This document shows positions 1 to 9,605 of a stretch of 64,000 nucleotides of DNA, piece by piece; positions within the stretch are counted from its first letter, which is position 1, and each line of letters starts with the position of its first letter. The stretch spans positions 22,672 to 86,671 of the forward strand of contig NZ_JACRST010000012.1 of NCBI RefSeq assembly GCF_014384885.1, given 5' to 3'. Under the pieces are notes generated by a model. That model did no database searches, was not told where the DNA came from, and saw only the letters and a list, made by a program, of their open reading frames with translations. Made by a program: the position numbers and the translations under genes. Source of the DNA: Ligaoa zhengdingensis (lineage in GTDB: Bacteria; Bacillota; Clostridia; Oscillospirales; Ruminococcaceae).

Positions 1-2
1 TT

Positions 3-3000
3 TTGCCGGACCGGGAGGATTGCTGGGTTGTATCGTCCCCTTCAGGCAATATCGAGCTGTTGCTGCTGCAAACTGTGGACGGCGGTCTCGAATATATGGC
101 CCTGTCCGACGGCAAGCTGGTCGTTGAACCCTCCCCGTTGGGATTGACCACCAGCATTGGTGAATATACCGATGGACTGATTTACCAAAACCGCAGCGAT
201 GTGGAGATCGACGAGACCTATCCCATGATCTCCGGCAAGAAGGCGGAATATCGCAACCACGCGAATGAGGCGACCTTTACCTTCACTAAGGAAGGGATTG
301 AAGATGCGCTGAAGGTGATTGCGCGCGCCTACGACGACGGCGTCGCTTTCCGTTACGCCATCGACGGCGACAAAGAGTTCACGATCTCCTCCGAGGCGTC
401 CGGTTTCCGCGTGCCGGCAGCGTCTGAAACGACGATGCTCGCCTACGGCGGGTTGGGACACTGTTACGAGGATATGTTTGCCAACGGAACGATTGAGGCT
501 ACCGCAGGCAAGACCTACAACATGCCATTCTTGTACCGCACAGCAGAAGGGGAATGGGCTCTGCTCACCGAGGCGGCGCTCTCCACCGAATACTGCGGTT
601 CCGTCCTCAAGGGGAGCGACGGACGGCTAATGAAGGTGGAATTTGCCCCCACGCAGGGCGGCAATGCAGTTGTGACAAAGGCGCCCTGGGTCTCCCCGTG
701 GAGAACCGCCATCATCGGCGGACCCAAGGAGATCGTGGAAAACACCATGCCGGAGAATCTGAGCCCGTCTTGTGCGATCGAGGACACCTCCTGGATCAAA
801 CCGGCCACCACGGCCTGGACCTGGTATGTCTCGCCCGGATATGGGCCGCAGTCCGACCCCGAGCTCATCAAACAGTATATCGATGTGGCGGCCGAGCTCG
901 GCTGGAAGTATTTCCTGATGGACGAAGGCTGGCAGGGGAAATATGGAACGGTCGATGACAGCTGGCACAAATGGGTCGGTATTCCCGACTGGCTGGACGA
1001 AGTGGTCGCCTACGGCCGAGAAAAGGGTGTCGGCATCATGGCTTGGGTTCATTCGGGCGACATCGACACCCCGAAGGAGCAGGAGTTCATCAAGGAGCTC
1101 CACGACCACGGCGTCGTCGGCATGAAGATCGATTTCTTCGATTCCGAATCTCAGACCACGATGAAGCTGTACGATACGCTTTACCGCATCTGTGCAGAAA
1201 ATGAAATGATGTTGGATATCCACGGCGCGAACAAGCCGACCGGTGAAGTCCGCACCTGGCCCAATCTGCTCACCCGCGAGGGAATCCGTGCGCAGGAGTT
1301 TAACGATGTCCGTGCGGCGATTGACACGATGTATGTCTTTACACGGACTGCCATCGGTCCGGCGGATTACAACCCCTGTATCGATCTGCTGCAGGGCGGC
1401 GATGTGACTGCGGGACACAAGGTGGCCCTCAATATCCTGTATGAAACGGGGCTTCCCTGCCCATCCGACAAGGTGGAGACCTACAAGCGTTTGCCGGTCT
1501 ACACGCTGGTGAAGAACATGCCCGCGCGCTGGGACGACACCGTATTCCTGAGCGGCGCGCCCGGGGAATCCGCCGCGCTTGCCCGCCGCAACGGCGAGGA
1601 CTGGTATGTGGCTGCGATCTGCACCGATGCGCAGGATGCGATTGTTCCGCTCGACTTTTTGGGCGACGGCGAATACAACGCTTATATCTACATGGACGGT
1701 TCCTCCCGCTGGGATATCGACCTCAAGATTCAAAAGGTGACAGCGGCAGATGTGCTCACTGTACCGATGAGTCAAAACGGCGGTTGCACCATCAAGATTG
1801 TCAAGGACGACCTGGTATTGCCCGAGGCGCTCTCACTGAGCGAAGATAGGATCAATCTGGTTAACGGTGCTTCCACACAGCTCGAGGCGGTCTTTACGCC
1901 CGAAGATGCGCAATATCTGACCAACGTGGAGTGGAGCTCCTCCAACGATGAGGTTGTCAGTGTTGAAAACGGCGTGCTCACAGCACACAAACTCGGCACA
2001 GCCGTGATCACGGCAAAGGCTTCCATCCCGATGGAAGGTTACGAGCCTTTGACCGCTTTCTGCGTCGTAGATGTGGTGCGAGCGGATTACATCCTGGCGT
2101 CTCCCTGGACACGCCAGAGGCCGGAATCCCGGTTCCGGATCAATTCGGAGTATTCCGTGACCACCTACCCCTGCAACGGCCAGATCGACACAGACGGCAA
2201 CGCGGCGAAGAACTTTTTATCCTTCCAGCCGGAGGATGAGGACTTCACGTTGGTTGTGAAGTGCGACTTTGCGCCGGAGAGCTCGTACCAGACGGCGGGC
2301 ATCACTGTCCACGCGAGCGATAACAAATATGTCGGCATTCTGCGCCGCTTCCACAGCAACTTTGGCGGCAACATTTTTGAAGCAATCAAGGTGGACGGCG
2401 ACTACAATGAGCCCCATATCTCCGATCCGAACCCCAATCAACCGGTATTTTTGAGGATGGAGAAGGTGGGGGATGCCTTCAAGAGCTATTACAGCACCGA
2501 CAGCGAGCATTGGATTCTGGTTGGAGAAAACACCTTGTCGCTCTCAGAGGGAGAACGCTGGACAGTCGCGGTTTCCGCGTTCGCAGGCACACTGGCTCCG
2601 GACAGCGATATCCCCGCGACATTTGCGAACTTTACCTACAATGGCGTTGCGATGCCGTTTGCGAGAAAAGATGATGCGACGGCGCAGGTGATCGGTGTAA
2701 TTCCGTCTGAAAATTGCAAGGTGGAGCTCGGCACGTCTGCGGAAGAACTGATCCTGCCGCAGGTAGTCGGTGTGACGCTTGACAACGGCGAAGTTACCGA
2801 CCTGGCGGTGAAATGGAGCCCGGACGGCTACGAACCCAATCGAGATGGAATCTGCATCCTGAGCGGCGAGCTGATCCTGAGCGACGGCCTGCTCAATGAT
2901 GCGGGGCTGAAGGTCTCGGTACGGGTTATTGTCGGTGATCCGAAACCGGCAGAAAAAGCGATGCTCGAGGCGCTCATCGAGGCAATCGACGGCAAATATG

Positions 3001-4472
3001 ACGAATTCAGATATACCGCTGAGAGTTGGGCGCCTTTCATGCAGGCATTGGAGGCGGCCAAACGGGTGGCTGCGGACGATGCGGCGCTGCAAAGCGAAGT
3101 TTACGCGGCATTCAACGCGCTGGTTCTGGCGCGCGACAGGCTGATTTATGCGGTGGACGACAGCCTGCTGAAGCTGGCAGTCGAGTTGGCGGAACGTGCG
3201 TTAGAGAATACAGGTCTGAGTGAAACTTCCAAGAAAGCCTTGGCTGAACAGGTCGAGGCCGCAAAGGAATTGCTGGGCTCCGCCCAAAAGACGCAGGCTG
3301 AGGTCAATGAGATGTACGCTGCGGTGATGAAGGCGATCACCCAACTGGCCAAGGTGGATAAACTGCTTTTGGCCGACCTGGCTGCAGAGGGCGATCAGCT
3401 GCACCGGGAGAAATACACCACCGCAAGCTGGAATGCCTTCACCGCTGCATTGATGGCTGCACGGCAGGTGCTGGAGGACGATGCGGCAAGCGAGGCCCAA
3501 GTGCAGGAAGCGCATCGGATGCTCACCGACGCGATGACCGCACTGCAGCTTCTGGGTGACAAATCGGCGCTGCAAAACGCGATGGATCTGGCCAAGGTTC
3601 TGATGGAAAGCGGCAGATATGACCAGGAGAGCCTGACAGAGCTGGCCGCATTGATGGATCAGGCGCAGGCGATTCTGGATCGGGAGGAGGCCACACAGGA
3701 AGAAATTGGAGCAATGGGCGAAGCGCTGACGCGTGCAATGGCGAAGGTGCGCCTGATCCAGTTGGTCAAAGAATCGGGTCAGCTCACGGCGTCCAACTAC
3801 ACCTCGGCGAGCTGGAGCCGCATGACCGCGGCGCGGCAAGCGGCTTTGTCCGCGCTGAGTGATGAAAACGCCGGCGCAGATGCCCTCAATCGTCAATTTT
3901 CCTTGCTGCAAAAAGCGGTGGACGGTTTGCGGGAGCGCTCAGCTTCGAGCGGCGGTTCTTCCCACGCGGTCTCCACAAGCGGAGGCGACTATTGGTCGGT
4001 TATCCAGGAGAAAATTGCATCGGCGGCAGACGGCGACACCATCCAGGCAAAATTGGAGGATGGGGAGATGATGCCGGCAGCTGGGATCGACCTTCTGAAC
4101 GACAGGAATATCAATCTGAAGCTGGAAATCGGCGGTAAAGATTACATCCTGAGCGGAACTGCTCTCAAGGGTTACGACGCGGCTGCGGTTTATTACACCG
4201 CTCAGCAGTTGATCGCGATGGCAGGCGAGAAGCGGGCCCCTGACACGGAAGCAGTATCCGGCAATCCAGAAACGGGCGGCGAGGCCGCATTGACGGTTGC
4301 ACCGGAGATGCCCTCCAACGGCGCTGTTGCTGCGGAATCAGAGCTTGAGACAGTTTCCCCTGCGGACGCTGGACAGCCAGCGGCTGCAACGGCGGCAGGC
4401 TCCCTGGTTGTTGGAATTCTGCTTATCGCAGCGCTGGGTGCGCTTTGGGTTTTCAAAAGAAAAGAAAAATAA
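3..4472 (+). CDS. GH97 glycosidase with Ig-like, FIVAR and C-terminal membrane anchor (5' end outside window)
   Basis: Large surface enzyme, probably an alpha-galactosidase or alpha-glucosidase. The frame is open from the window edge, so the true start and signal peptide lie upstream. Residues 1-250 match the GH97 N-terminal beta-sandwich. The TIM barrel follows, with YVSPGYGP near 273, MDEGW near 305 and KIDFF near 376. An Asp at this last place (about 377) is typical of the retaining, galactosidase-like GH97 branch (family knowledge). Next come a Big_2-type Ig domain (about 615-700), a concanavalin-like sandwich (about 705-880), another Ig-like domain, five FIVAR-like helical repeats (about 985-1320), a low-complexity linker and one membrane helix (about 1463-1483) ending in KRKEK. 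NPETGG occurs well before the helix, so there is no standard LPXTG signal. Substrate is inferred only from the family. Confidence 0.85.
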   Translation: MPDREDCWVVSSPSGNIELLLLQTVDGGLEYMALSDGKLVVEPSPLGLTTSIGEYTDGLIYQNRSDVEIDETYPMISGKKAEYRNHANEATFTFTKEGIEDALKVIARAYDDGVAFRYAIDGDKEFTISSEASGFRVPAASETTMLAYGGLGHCYEDMFANGTIEATAGKTYNMPFLYRTAEGEWALLTEAALSTEYCGSVLKGSDGRLMKVEFAPTQGGNAVVTKAPWVSPWRTAIIGGPKEIVENTMPENLSPSCAIEDTSWIKPATTAWTWYVSPGYGPQSDPELIKQYIDVAAELGWKYFLMDEGWQGKYGTVDDSWHKWVGIPDWLDEVVAYGREKGVGIMAWVHSGDIDTPKEQEFIKELHDHGVVGMKIDFFDSESQTTMKLYDTLYRICAENEMMLDIHGANKPTGEVRTWPNLLTREGIRAQEFNDVRAAIDTMYVFTRTAIGPADYNPCIDLLQGGDVTAGHKVALNILYETGLPCPSDKVETYKRLPVYTLVKNMPARWDDTVFLSGAPGESAALARRNGEDWYVAAICTDAQDAIVPLDFLGDGEYNAYIYMDGSSRWDIDLKIQKVTAADVLTVPMSQNGGCTIKIVKDDLVLPEALSLSEDRINLVNGASTQLEAVFTPEDAQYLTNVEWSSSNDEVVSVENGVLTAHKLGTAVITAKASIPMEGYEPLTAFCVVDVVRADYILASPWTRQRPESRFRINSEYSVTTYPCNGQIDTDGNAAKNFLSFQPEDEDFTLVVKCDFAPESSYQTAGITVHASDNKYVGILRRFHSNFGGNIFEAIKVDGDYNEPHISDPNPNQPVFLRMEKVGDAFKSYYSTDSEHWILVGENTLSLSEGERWTVAVSAFAGTLAPDSDIPATFANFTYNGVAMPFARKDDATAQVIGVIPSENCKVELGTSAEELILPQVVGVTLDNGEVTDLAVKWSPDGYEPNRDGICILSGELILSDGLLNDAGLKVSVRVIVGDPKPAEKAMLEALIEAIDGKYDEFRYTAESWAPFMQALEAAKRVAADDAALQSEVYAAFNALVLARDRLIYAVDDSLLKLAVELAERALENTGLSETSKKALAEQVEAAKELLGSAQKTQAEVNEMYAAVMKAITQLAKVDKLLLADLAAEGDQLHREKYTTASWNAFTAALMAARQVLEDDAASEAQVQEAHRMLTDAMTALQLLGDKSALQNAMDLAKVLMESGRYDQESLTELAALMDQAQAILDREEATQEEIGAMGEALTRAMAKVRLIQLVKESGQLTASNYTSASWSRMTAARQAALSALSDENAGADALNRQFSLLQKAVDGLRERSASSGGSSHAVSTSGGDYWSVIQEKIASAADGDTIQAKLEDGEMMPAAGIDLLNDRNINLKLEIGGKDYILSGTALKGYDAAAVYYTAQQLIAMAGEKRAPDTEAVSGNPETGGEAALTVAPEMPSNGAVAAESELETVSPADAGQPAAATAAGSLVVGILLIAALGALWVFKRKEK

Positions 4473-4479
4473 TATAAAA

Positions 4480-4518
4480 GGAGTGTCCCGCCATATGGTG
4501 GGGCACTCCGCTCTTTTT
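4480..4518 (+). terminator. Intrinsic terminator of the GH97 gene
   Basis: A 10-bp stem (GGAGTGTCCC / GGGGCACTCC, one G-T wobble) is followed by CTCTTTTTAA, eight bases after the stop codon of the glycosidase. Confidence 0.8.
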
Positions 4519-4528
4519 AAAGGAAAAC

Positions 4529-4567
4529 GACCGCTCCAGCACAATGCGGAAGCGGTCGGATTTTTTT
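4529..4567. terminator. Bidirectional terminator between convergent genes
   Basis: CGACCGCT and AGCGGTCG form a stem followed by TTTTTTT on the plus strand and by TTTTCC on the minus strand. It sits between the convergent glycosidase and metY genes and can stop both transcripts. Confidence 0.75.
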
Positions 4568-4580
4568 ATGTGGATTTGAA

Positions 4581-5849
4581 TCAGTCCAGGGCGGAGAGGC
4601 CGCGCTGGATATCCGCCAGGATGTCGTCGATGTGCTCCAGACCTACAGATAGGCGGATCATGCCGGGGGTAATACCTGCGCCGACCAGTTGCTCATCGGT
4701 GAGCTGACGGTGGGTCGAGCTGGCGGGATGCAGCACACAGGTGCGAATGTCCGCCACATGTACCACAATGGAAGCGAGCTCCAGTGCGTCCATGAATTTG
4801 ATAGCGCGTTCCCGCCCTCCTTTGATCGAAAAGGAGATGACGCCGGAAGCGCCCCGCGGCAGATATTTCTGGGCCAATGCCCGGTAGGGATTTCCGTCCA
4901 GGGTGGGGTAGTTGACAAATTCAATCTTGTCGGATTTGGCCAGAAAGTGGGCGACTGCATCCGCATTGGCACAGTGCCGTTCCATGCGCACCGACAGAGT
5001 CTCGAGGCCGAGGTTGAGCAGGAATGCGTCCTGTGCAGAAGGGTAGGCCCCGAAATCGCGCATCAACTGGACACGGGCCTTGGTTATGTAGGCGGCTTTA
5101 CCGAATTGCTTGGTGTAGACGATCCCGTGGTAGGAGGCATCCGGCTCACACAGGCCAGGGAATTTGCCGTTGGTCCAATCAAAGTTGCCGCTATCTACAA
5201 TGACACCGCCCACCTGTATCGCATGGCCATCCATATATTTGGTGGTGGAGTGGATCACGATATCTGCGCCGAACTCGATCGGGCGGCAGAGAACTGGGGT
5301 GGCAAAGGTGTTGTCTATGATGAGGGGCACGCCGTTGCGGTGAGCGAGCCGGGCAAACTTTTCGATGTCCAGCACCGCGATGGCAGGGTTGGCGATCGTC
5401 TCGCCGAACACCGCTTTGGTGTTGGGACGAAACGCTTTTTGCAAATCCTCTTCGTCAGCGTCCGCATCTACAAAGGTGCATTCGATGCCGAGACGCTTGA
5501 GCGTGACGGCGAACAGGTTTACCGTACCGCCGTAGATGGTGGAAGCGGTGATGAAATGATCTCCGGCATTGACAATGTTGAGCAGCGAAATCAGGCTGGC
5601 GGCCTGTCCAGAGGTGGTGCAAAGGGCCCCCACACCGCCTTCCAGCGCCGCAATTTTCTGTTCCACCGCAGCAACGGTGGGGTTGGAGATGCGAGAATAC
5701 ATATGGCCGTCGGCGGTCAGATCGAACAGCTTGCCGACATGCTCGGTGGAATCATACTTGTAGGTTGTGCTTTGATAGATGGGCAGGACGCGTGTTTCGC
5801 CGTTGCCGGGCTCATAGCCCGCGTGCAGGCATTGTGTTTCAATTTTCAT
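4581..5849 (-). CDS. metY: O-acetylhomoserine sulfhydrylase (PLP-dependent)
   Basis: Cytosolic PLP enzyme of the Cys/Met metabolism family. It is expected to make homocysteine from O-acetylhomoserine and sulfide in methionine synthesis. The 422-residue protein begins MKIETQCLHAGYEP, has the family segments YSRISNPT and TSGQAA, and the PLP lysine in HSTTKYMDGH near residue 204. The start at 5849 follows a clear TGGAGGTTACT site; an upstream in-frame ATG would add 24 unlikely residues. It lies 34 bp downstream of the AI-2E-type permease on the same strand, so co-transcription is likely. A role as cystathionine gamma-synthase or methionine gamma-lyase cannot be excluded, but length and motifs fit MetY best. 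Confidence 0.88.
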   Translation of the reverse strand: MKIETQCLHAGYEPGNGETRVLPIYQSTTYKYDSTEHVGKLFDLTADGHMYSRISNPTVAAVEQKIAALEGGVGALCTTSGQAASLISLLNIVNAGDHFITASTIYGGTVNLFAVTLKRLGIECTFVDADADEEDLQKAFRPNTKAVFGETIANPAIAVLDIEKFARLAHRNGVPLIIDNTFATPVLCRPIEFGADIVIHSTTKYMDGHAIQVGGVIVDSGNFDWTNGKFPGLCEPDASYHGIVYTKQFGKAAYITKARVQLMRDFGAYPSAQDAFLLNLGLETLSVRMERHCANADAVAHFLAKSDKIEFVNYPTLDGNPYRALAQKYLPRGASGVISFSIKGGRERAIKFMDALELASIVVHVADIRTCVLHPASSTHRQLTDEQLVGAGITPGMIRLSVGLEHIDDILADIQRGLSALD

Positions 5850-5883
5850 AGTAACCTCCATTTTAGTGGTTGCCGCAAAGCGG

Positions 5884-7092
5884 CTAAAATTCAATTTTAT
5901 GATGTTCCGACGCATATTCATCGGTTTCGGTCGGCATTCCTTTGCGCCTTAAACGGTTGTCGATATATTCGCTGATTAAGGTATAGATCACCGCAAACAG
6001 CGGCACACCGATGAACATTCCCCAGACGCCGAGCAGGCTGCTGAACACCACAATCGCAAAGATCACCCAAAAAGCGGAGATACCTGTGGTTTCCCCCAAA
6101 ATTTTGGGGCCCAGGATGTTGCCATCGAACTGTTGCAGTAGAAAGATGAAAATCAGAAATCCAATGGTCTTGATCGGGTCTGTCAACAGAATGAGCAAAG
6201 CGCCTGGAATCGCGCCGAAGATCGGACCGAAGTACGGGATGACGTTTGTGACGCCCACGATGACGCTGATGAGCATCGCATTGGGCATTCGGAAGATCGA
6301 CATCCCGATAAAACAAAGGATTCCGATGATGAGGGAATCGAGCAGCTTGCCGTTGATAAAACCGCTGAAGGTAATATGGCTTTTGTGCGCGATGTACACC
6401 GAGCGCTCCACCGCCGGGGCGGGTAGAAAAGCATATAAAGCCTTTTTGAGCTGAGCAAAAAACTTTTCCTTGCCCATCAGGAGGTAGACAGAAATGATGA
6501 TGCCCAGGATGATGTTAAACACCCCATCAGCAAACTGTTTGGTGGTGTTAAGCAGAACGGGAAGGGCATCTTTGATGAGATTATAGCCTCTCTCCAGCAG
6601 ATCATCGAAACTTTGCAGAACGCTCTGCAGCATCCGCTGGATATTGGCGTCGTCAATCCCCCAGGACTCCACGGCGATGAAGATTTCACTGATCCAGGTT
6701 TCGGCTGTCTTGAGGTATTCGGGGAATTTTGAGATGATCCCAGATAGACTGGCGCCGATCTCCGGGATGACAATTGAGAAAAACACCGATAAGAACAGGA
6801 TCGCAACCAGATAGGTGAGCAGGATTGCAACAGCGCGGCGCAGTTTCGGCTTTAGTTTATCCCGGAATAGCCGGGGCAGCAGCCATTTGTCGAACATGCG
6901 CAGGATTGGGTTGAGGATGTAAGCGATGATAAATCCGTAGACAAAGGGGGTGAGCAGGGTCAGCACCCGGGTGGTGTAGGCGCTGAAACCGTTGAAGTTC
7001 TGGATAATCGTAAAAAACAGGATGGCCGCTACAATCACCAGAAATGCATAGACGGCGATGGTGGTGTATCTTCTATTCCACTGAATCTTCAA
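5884..7092 (-). CDS. AI-2E family (UPF0118/PerM) membrane transporter
   Basis: Integral membrane protein of about 402 residues with the AI-2E/PerM topology. A pair of N-terminal helices is followed by a soluble segment of about 100 residues (around 110-200) and a block of C-terminal helices containing PYFGPIFGAIPG and LLGVWGMFIGVPL. Members export AI-2 or act in ion homeostasis; the substrate here is unknown. I prefer the TTG start at 7092 (LKIQWNRR) because GGGAGGTGA lies a few bases upstream. The GTG at 7107 would overlap that ribosome site. The stop is 34 bp before metY, and an A/T-rich TATAAT-like box lies near 7136. Confidence 0.85.
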   Translation of the reverse strand: MKIQWNRRYTTIAVYAFLVIVAAILFFTIIQNFNGFSAYTTRVLTLLTPFVYGFIIAYILNPILRMFDKWLLPRLFRDKLKPKLRRAVAILLTYLVAILFLSVFFSIVIPEIGASLSGIISKFPEYLKTAETWISEIFIAVESWGIDDANIQRMLQSVLQSFDDLLERGYNLIKDALPVLLNTTKQFADGVFNIILGIIISVYLLMGKEKFFAQLKKALYAFLPAPAVERSVYIAHKSHITFSGFINGKLLDSLIIGILCFIGMSIFRMPNAMLISVIVGVTNVIPYFGPIFGAIPGALLILLTDPIKTIGFLIFIFLLQQFDGNILGPKILGETTGISAFWVIFAIVVFSSLLGVWGMFIGVPLFAVIYTLISEYIDNRLRRKGMPTETDEYASEHHKIEF

Positions 7093-7163
7093 CCCGTCAC
7101 CTCCCACTTGGCTCGCGTTCTATTTTTACCATTATAAAGCAAGTATTTTGGAAAAACCAGTTT

Positions 7164-9077
7164 TTATTCAGCGAGATCCAGCCATTCGTCGGTATAGCTG
7201 GAAATTTTCGCTTTTAACTCTTCCAGTTCAGTACATTTTTCGGCCATCTTCTGATAGTCGCTGAAAACATCCTCCTGGGTCATTTCCTGTTCCAATTCTG
7301 AAACGCGCTGTTCACCCTGCGCAATGAGCTCCTCAAGCTGCTTGATGCGCTGTTTACGCTGTAATTCCAAATTCTTTTGCTCACGGCTACGGTAGCCGCC
7401 CGCAGACGGCTTTGGCGGAGCTTTAACAGATTCCGCCTGCATCTGCTGGCGCTCCCGTTCTGTCTGCTCCAAATAATCGTCAAACCGGCCGGGATAGACC
7501 TTGACCCCTCCCTCGGTAAATTCCACGATTTTATCCGGCAGCTTATTGAGCATATAGCGGTCGTGCGACACCATAATGAGCGTTCCTGTGAAATCCAGCA
7601 GCGCCTGCTCGAGAATCTCCTTGGAGGCGAGGTCCAGGTGATTGGTTGGCTCGTCGAGAATCAGCGTGTTCGCATGTTGAAGCATGAGAATAGCGAAGCT
7701 GAGTTTGGCGCGCTCGCCGCCGCTGAGCACCGAAACCTTTTTGTAGACCTCTTCGCCAGTAATCAGCACCGAGCCGAGCACGCTCCGGATGCTGTGCTCA
7801 GGCATACGGGGGTAGCGATCCCACAGCTCGTCGAGGACGGTTTTGTCGTTATGCAGCCCATGATTCTCCTGCTCATAGTAGCCCAACGAAACGTTTTTAC
7901 CCCATTCCACGCTGCCGGTGGGGTAGGGGATCAACCCTTGAATCGCCTTTAAAAAGGTGGATTTACCGATACCGTTCGCCCCGATGATTGCGATTTTTTC
8001 ACCCCGAAACATGTGAAGGTCAATTCCTTTACAGAGAACCCTGCGATTTTCCCGCTCACCTACCGCGAGGGAAAGACCGCATACATCCAGCACATCCTTG
8101 ACCGGCTCGCGCTCATAGGAAAAGGTGAGCTTCGCCGTCTTGATCTCGCCTTCCGGGCGCTCAAGCACCTCCATGCGTTCCAACGCGGCCAGGCGGCTTT
8201 TGGCCATCTGTGCAGTGGTGGCGCGCACAATGTTGCGCGCCACATAGTCCTGCATCGAAGCGATCTGTTTTTGCTGCTGGTCGTACTCCTTTTGATAGCG
8301 CGCTTTGGCTTCGGCCTTAAGGTGAACAAATTTTGTGTAATTCCCTTTGTAGGTGGTGAGCCGGTTGTGCTCCACCTCCCAGATGGATGTGACCAGTCGG
8401 TCGAGGAAGTAGCGGTCGTGCGACACCACTAATAGCGCGCCCTTATAGCTGGTGAGATATTCCTCCAGCCACATCAAGGTTTTAAAATCCAGATGGTTGG
8501 TCGGTTCGTCCAACACCAAAAGCTGCGGCGCCTCAAGCAACAGCTTAGCCATGGCCAAGCGGGTCTTTTCTCCACCGGACAGGGTGTTGATGACGGTGTC
8601 GCAGGGTTTGTCAGCAAAACCCATGCCGTTGAGAATGGTCTTGATCTTGACATCGACCAGGTAGCCGTCCTGCGCCTCAAACCACTCCGACTGGGTGGCG
8701 TAGCGGCGAGTCAGTTCATCGAATCGCTGCGGGTTCTGCATGGCGTCAGTCTGTGCGAGCTCCGTCTCCAGCGTGCGCAGCTCCTCCTGCACCCGCAGCA
8801 GCGGTGCAAACACCGACTGCATCTCTGTCCAGATGGTATTTTCGGTGTCCAGGCCGCTGTTCTGCCGCAGAAAACCGATGGTCGCCTGCGCGGAGACGAA
8901 AATATCGCCTGTGTCGGGCAGCTCGCGCGAGGTGAGCAGGTTGAGCAGGGTGGACTTGCCCGCACCGTTGACGCCGACCAGGCCGATGCGATCGCTATCC
9001 TCTATTTTAAGATCGGTTTCCTTCAAAACCAGGTTGGAACCGTAGCTTTTGCTGATTCCCACAGCGGATAATATCAT
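7164..9077 (-). CDS. ABC-F family ATPase (translation factor type)
   Basis: Soluble protein of 637 residues with two ABC cassettes and no membrane segments, so not a transporter. Cassette 1 shows GVNGAGKST, LSGGEKTRLAMAKLL and LVLDEPTNHLD. Cassette 2 shows GANGIGKST, LSGGERAKLSFAILML and LILDEPTNHLD. A charged linker of about 80 residues joins them, and the C-terminus (about 565-637) is a predicted coiled coil. This is the ABC-F layout, whose members bind the ribosomal E site to regulate translation or give antibiotic protection. Length and C-terminal coil resemble Bacillus YdiF-like housekeeping members more than resistance proteins (inference). It is probably monocistronic from the promoter at 9117-9145. 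Confidence 0.9.
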   Translation of the reverse strand: MILSAVGISKSYGSNLVLKETDLKIEDSDRIGLVGVNGAGKSTLLNLLTSRELPDTGDIFVSAQATIGFLRQNSGLDTENTIWTEMQSVFAPLLRVQEELRTLETELAQTDAMQNPQRFDELTRRYATQSEWFEAQDGYLVDVKIKTILNGMGFADKPCDTVINTLSGGEKTRLAMAKLLLEAPQLLVLDEPTNHLDFKTLMWLEEYLTSYKGALLVVSHDRYFLDRLVTSIWEVEHNRLTTYKGNYTKFVHLKAEAKARYQKEYDQQQKQIASMQDYVARNIVRATTAQMAKSRLAALERMEVLERPEGEIKTAKLTFSYEREPVKDVLDVCGLSLAVGERENRRVLCKGIDLHMFRGEKIAIIGANGIGKSTFLKAIQGLIPYPTGSVEWGKNVSLGYYEQENHGLHNDKTVLDELWDRYPRMPEHSIRSVLGSVLITGEEVYKKVSVLSGGERAKLSFAILMLQHANTLILDEPTNHLDLASKEILEQALLDFTGTLIMVSHDRYMLNKLPDKIVEFTEGGVKVYPGRFDDYLEQTERERQQMQAESVKAPPKPSAGGYRSREQKNLELQRKQRIKQLEELIAQGEQRVSELEQEMTQEDVFSDYQKMAEKCTELEELKAKISSYTDEWLDLAE

Positions 9078-9116
9078 TCTTTGATTCTCCCAAACTGTAA
9101 AAATTCGTTATTTTTT

Positions 9117-9145
9117 ATTTTAACATAGTGCCTGCATCGGGGCAA
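9117..9145 (-). promoter_or_regulatory. Putative sigma-A promoter for the ABC-F gene
   Basis: Read on the minus strand: TTGCCC, 17 bases, TAAAAT, about 40 bp upstream of the ABC-F start. Confidence 0.45.
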
Positions 9146-9250
9146 CTATTTTCGGCATTTCCTGCCGGAATCTTTCAAAAGGTCGGGCGTATTCAACAGG
9201 GGAGGAGAGGGCTTTTCGGTTATTTTTACCGTTCGATTGGAAAAAAACTG

Positions 9251-9279
9251 TTGACAAATGGAGGCTTGAGGGGTATCAT
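9251..9279 (+). promoter_or_regulatory. Promoter of the aromatic amino acid operon
   Basis: TTGACA at 9251-9256 and TATCAT at 9274-9279 are separated by 17 bases. Transcription would start near 9286, just before the leader peptide gene, leaving a 320-nt leader ahead of aroF. Confidence 0.8.
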
Positions 9280-9317
9280 TTAAAAAAGTCAGTTTTGAGG
9301 AAAGGAGAACATCCTCC

Positions 9318-9434
9318 ATGGCAAACGCTTTGAACAATGCAAACCGTTATTTTTACTTTTTTAGCCTGAGCTTTTTCTTTAGCGCGGGTTATTTTTGCTG
9401 TTCAAAAAATGTGTTGCCAAATGGTGTTCGATAA
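9318..9434 (+). CDS. Phe/Tyr-rich attenuation leader peptide of the aro operon
   Basis: A 38-codon ORF opens at ATG 9318 behind AAAGGAGA. Residues 11-26 contain seven Phe and three Tyr (RYFYFFSLSFFFSAGYF), a composition hard to explain except as a sensor of charged tRNA-Phe and tRNA-Tyr. It lies directly downstream of the operon promoter and 36 bp upstream of an intrinsic terminator, the arrangement of classical leader-peptide attenuators such as pheL. Stalling at the aromatic codons would favour an alternative fold and let transcription reach aroF. It is unlikely to have a function as a protein. The T-box motif is absent here. Confidence 0.85.
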   Translation: MANALNNANRYFYFFSLSFFFSAGYFCCSKNVLPNGVR

Positions 9435-9470
9435 TTCTGGAACCGGAATTGAGAATGACAACGACTGATC

Positions 9471-9507
9471 GGTCGGTGCTTTTGGTGACAAAGGCACCGG
9501 CCTTTTT
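9471..9507 (+). terminator. Attenuator terminator upstream of aroF
   Basis: GGTCGGTGCTTTT (9471-9483) pairs with AAAGGCACCGGCC (9490-9502) around the loop GGTGAC and is followed by TTTTTC. It lies between the aromatic leader peptide and aroF. An antiterminator could use ACCG at 9442-9445 with CGGT at 9470-9473, which would break the stem base. That pairing is short and unproven. Confidence 0.8.
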
Positions 9508-9605
9508 CTGCGTCCCAAAGGAAATTGCTGCAGGATTTCCGGACAGAATGCAGAATCAATAAAAAATCAGAAAACTTCACGATATGGGAAAGGGTTGTTT
9601 CAGAA

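Noticed and set aside
4200..4472. NPETGG in the glycosidase tail as a sortase signal
   Set aside because: It lies about 45 residues before the membrane helix instead of directly in front of it, so it does not form a standard sorting signal.
9118..9605. T-box upstream of aroF
   Set aside because: No GGTGGNACCGCG motif is present; the aromatic-rich leader peptide explains the terminator better.
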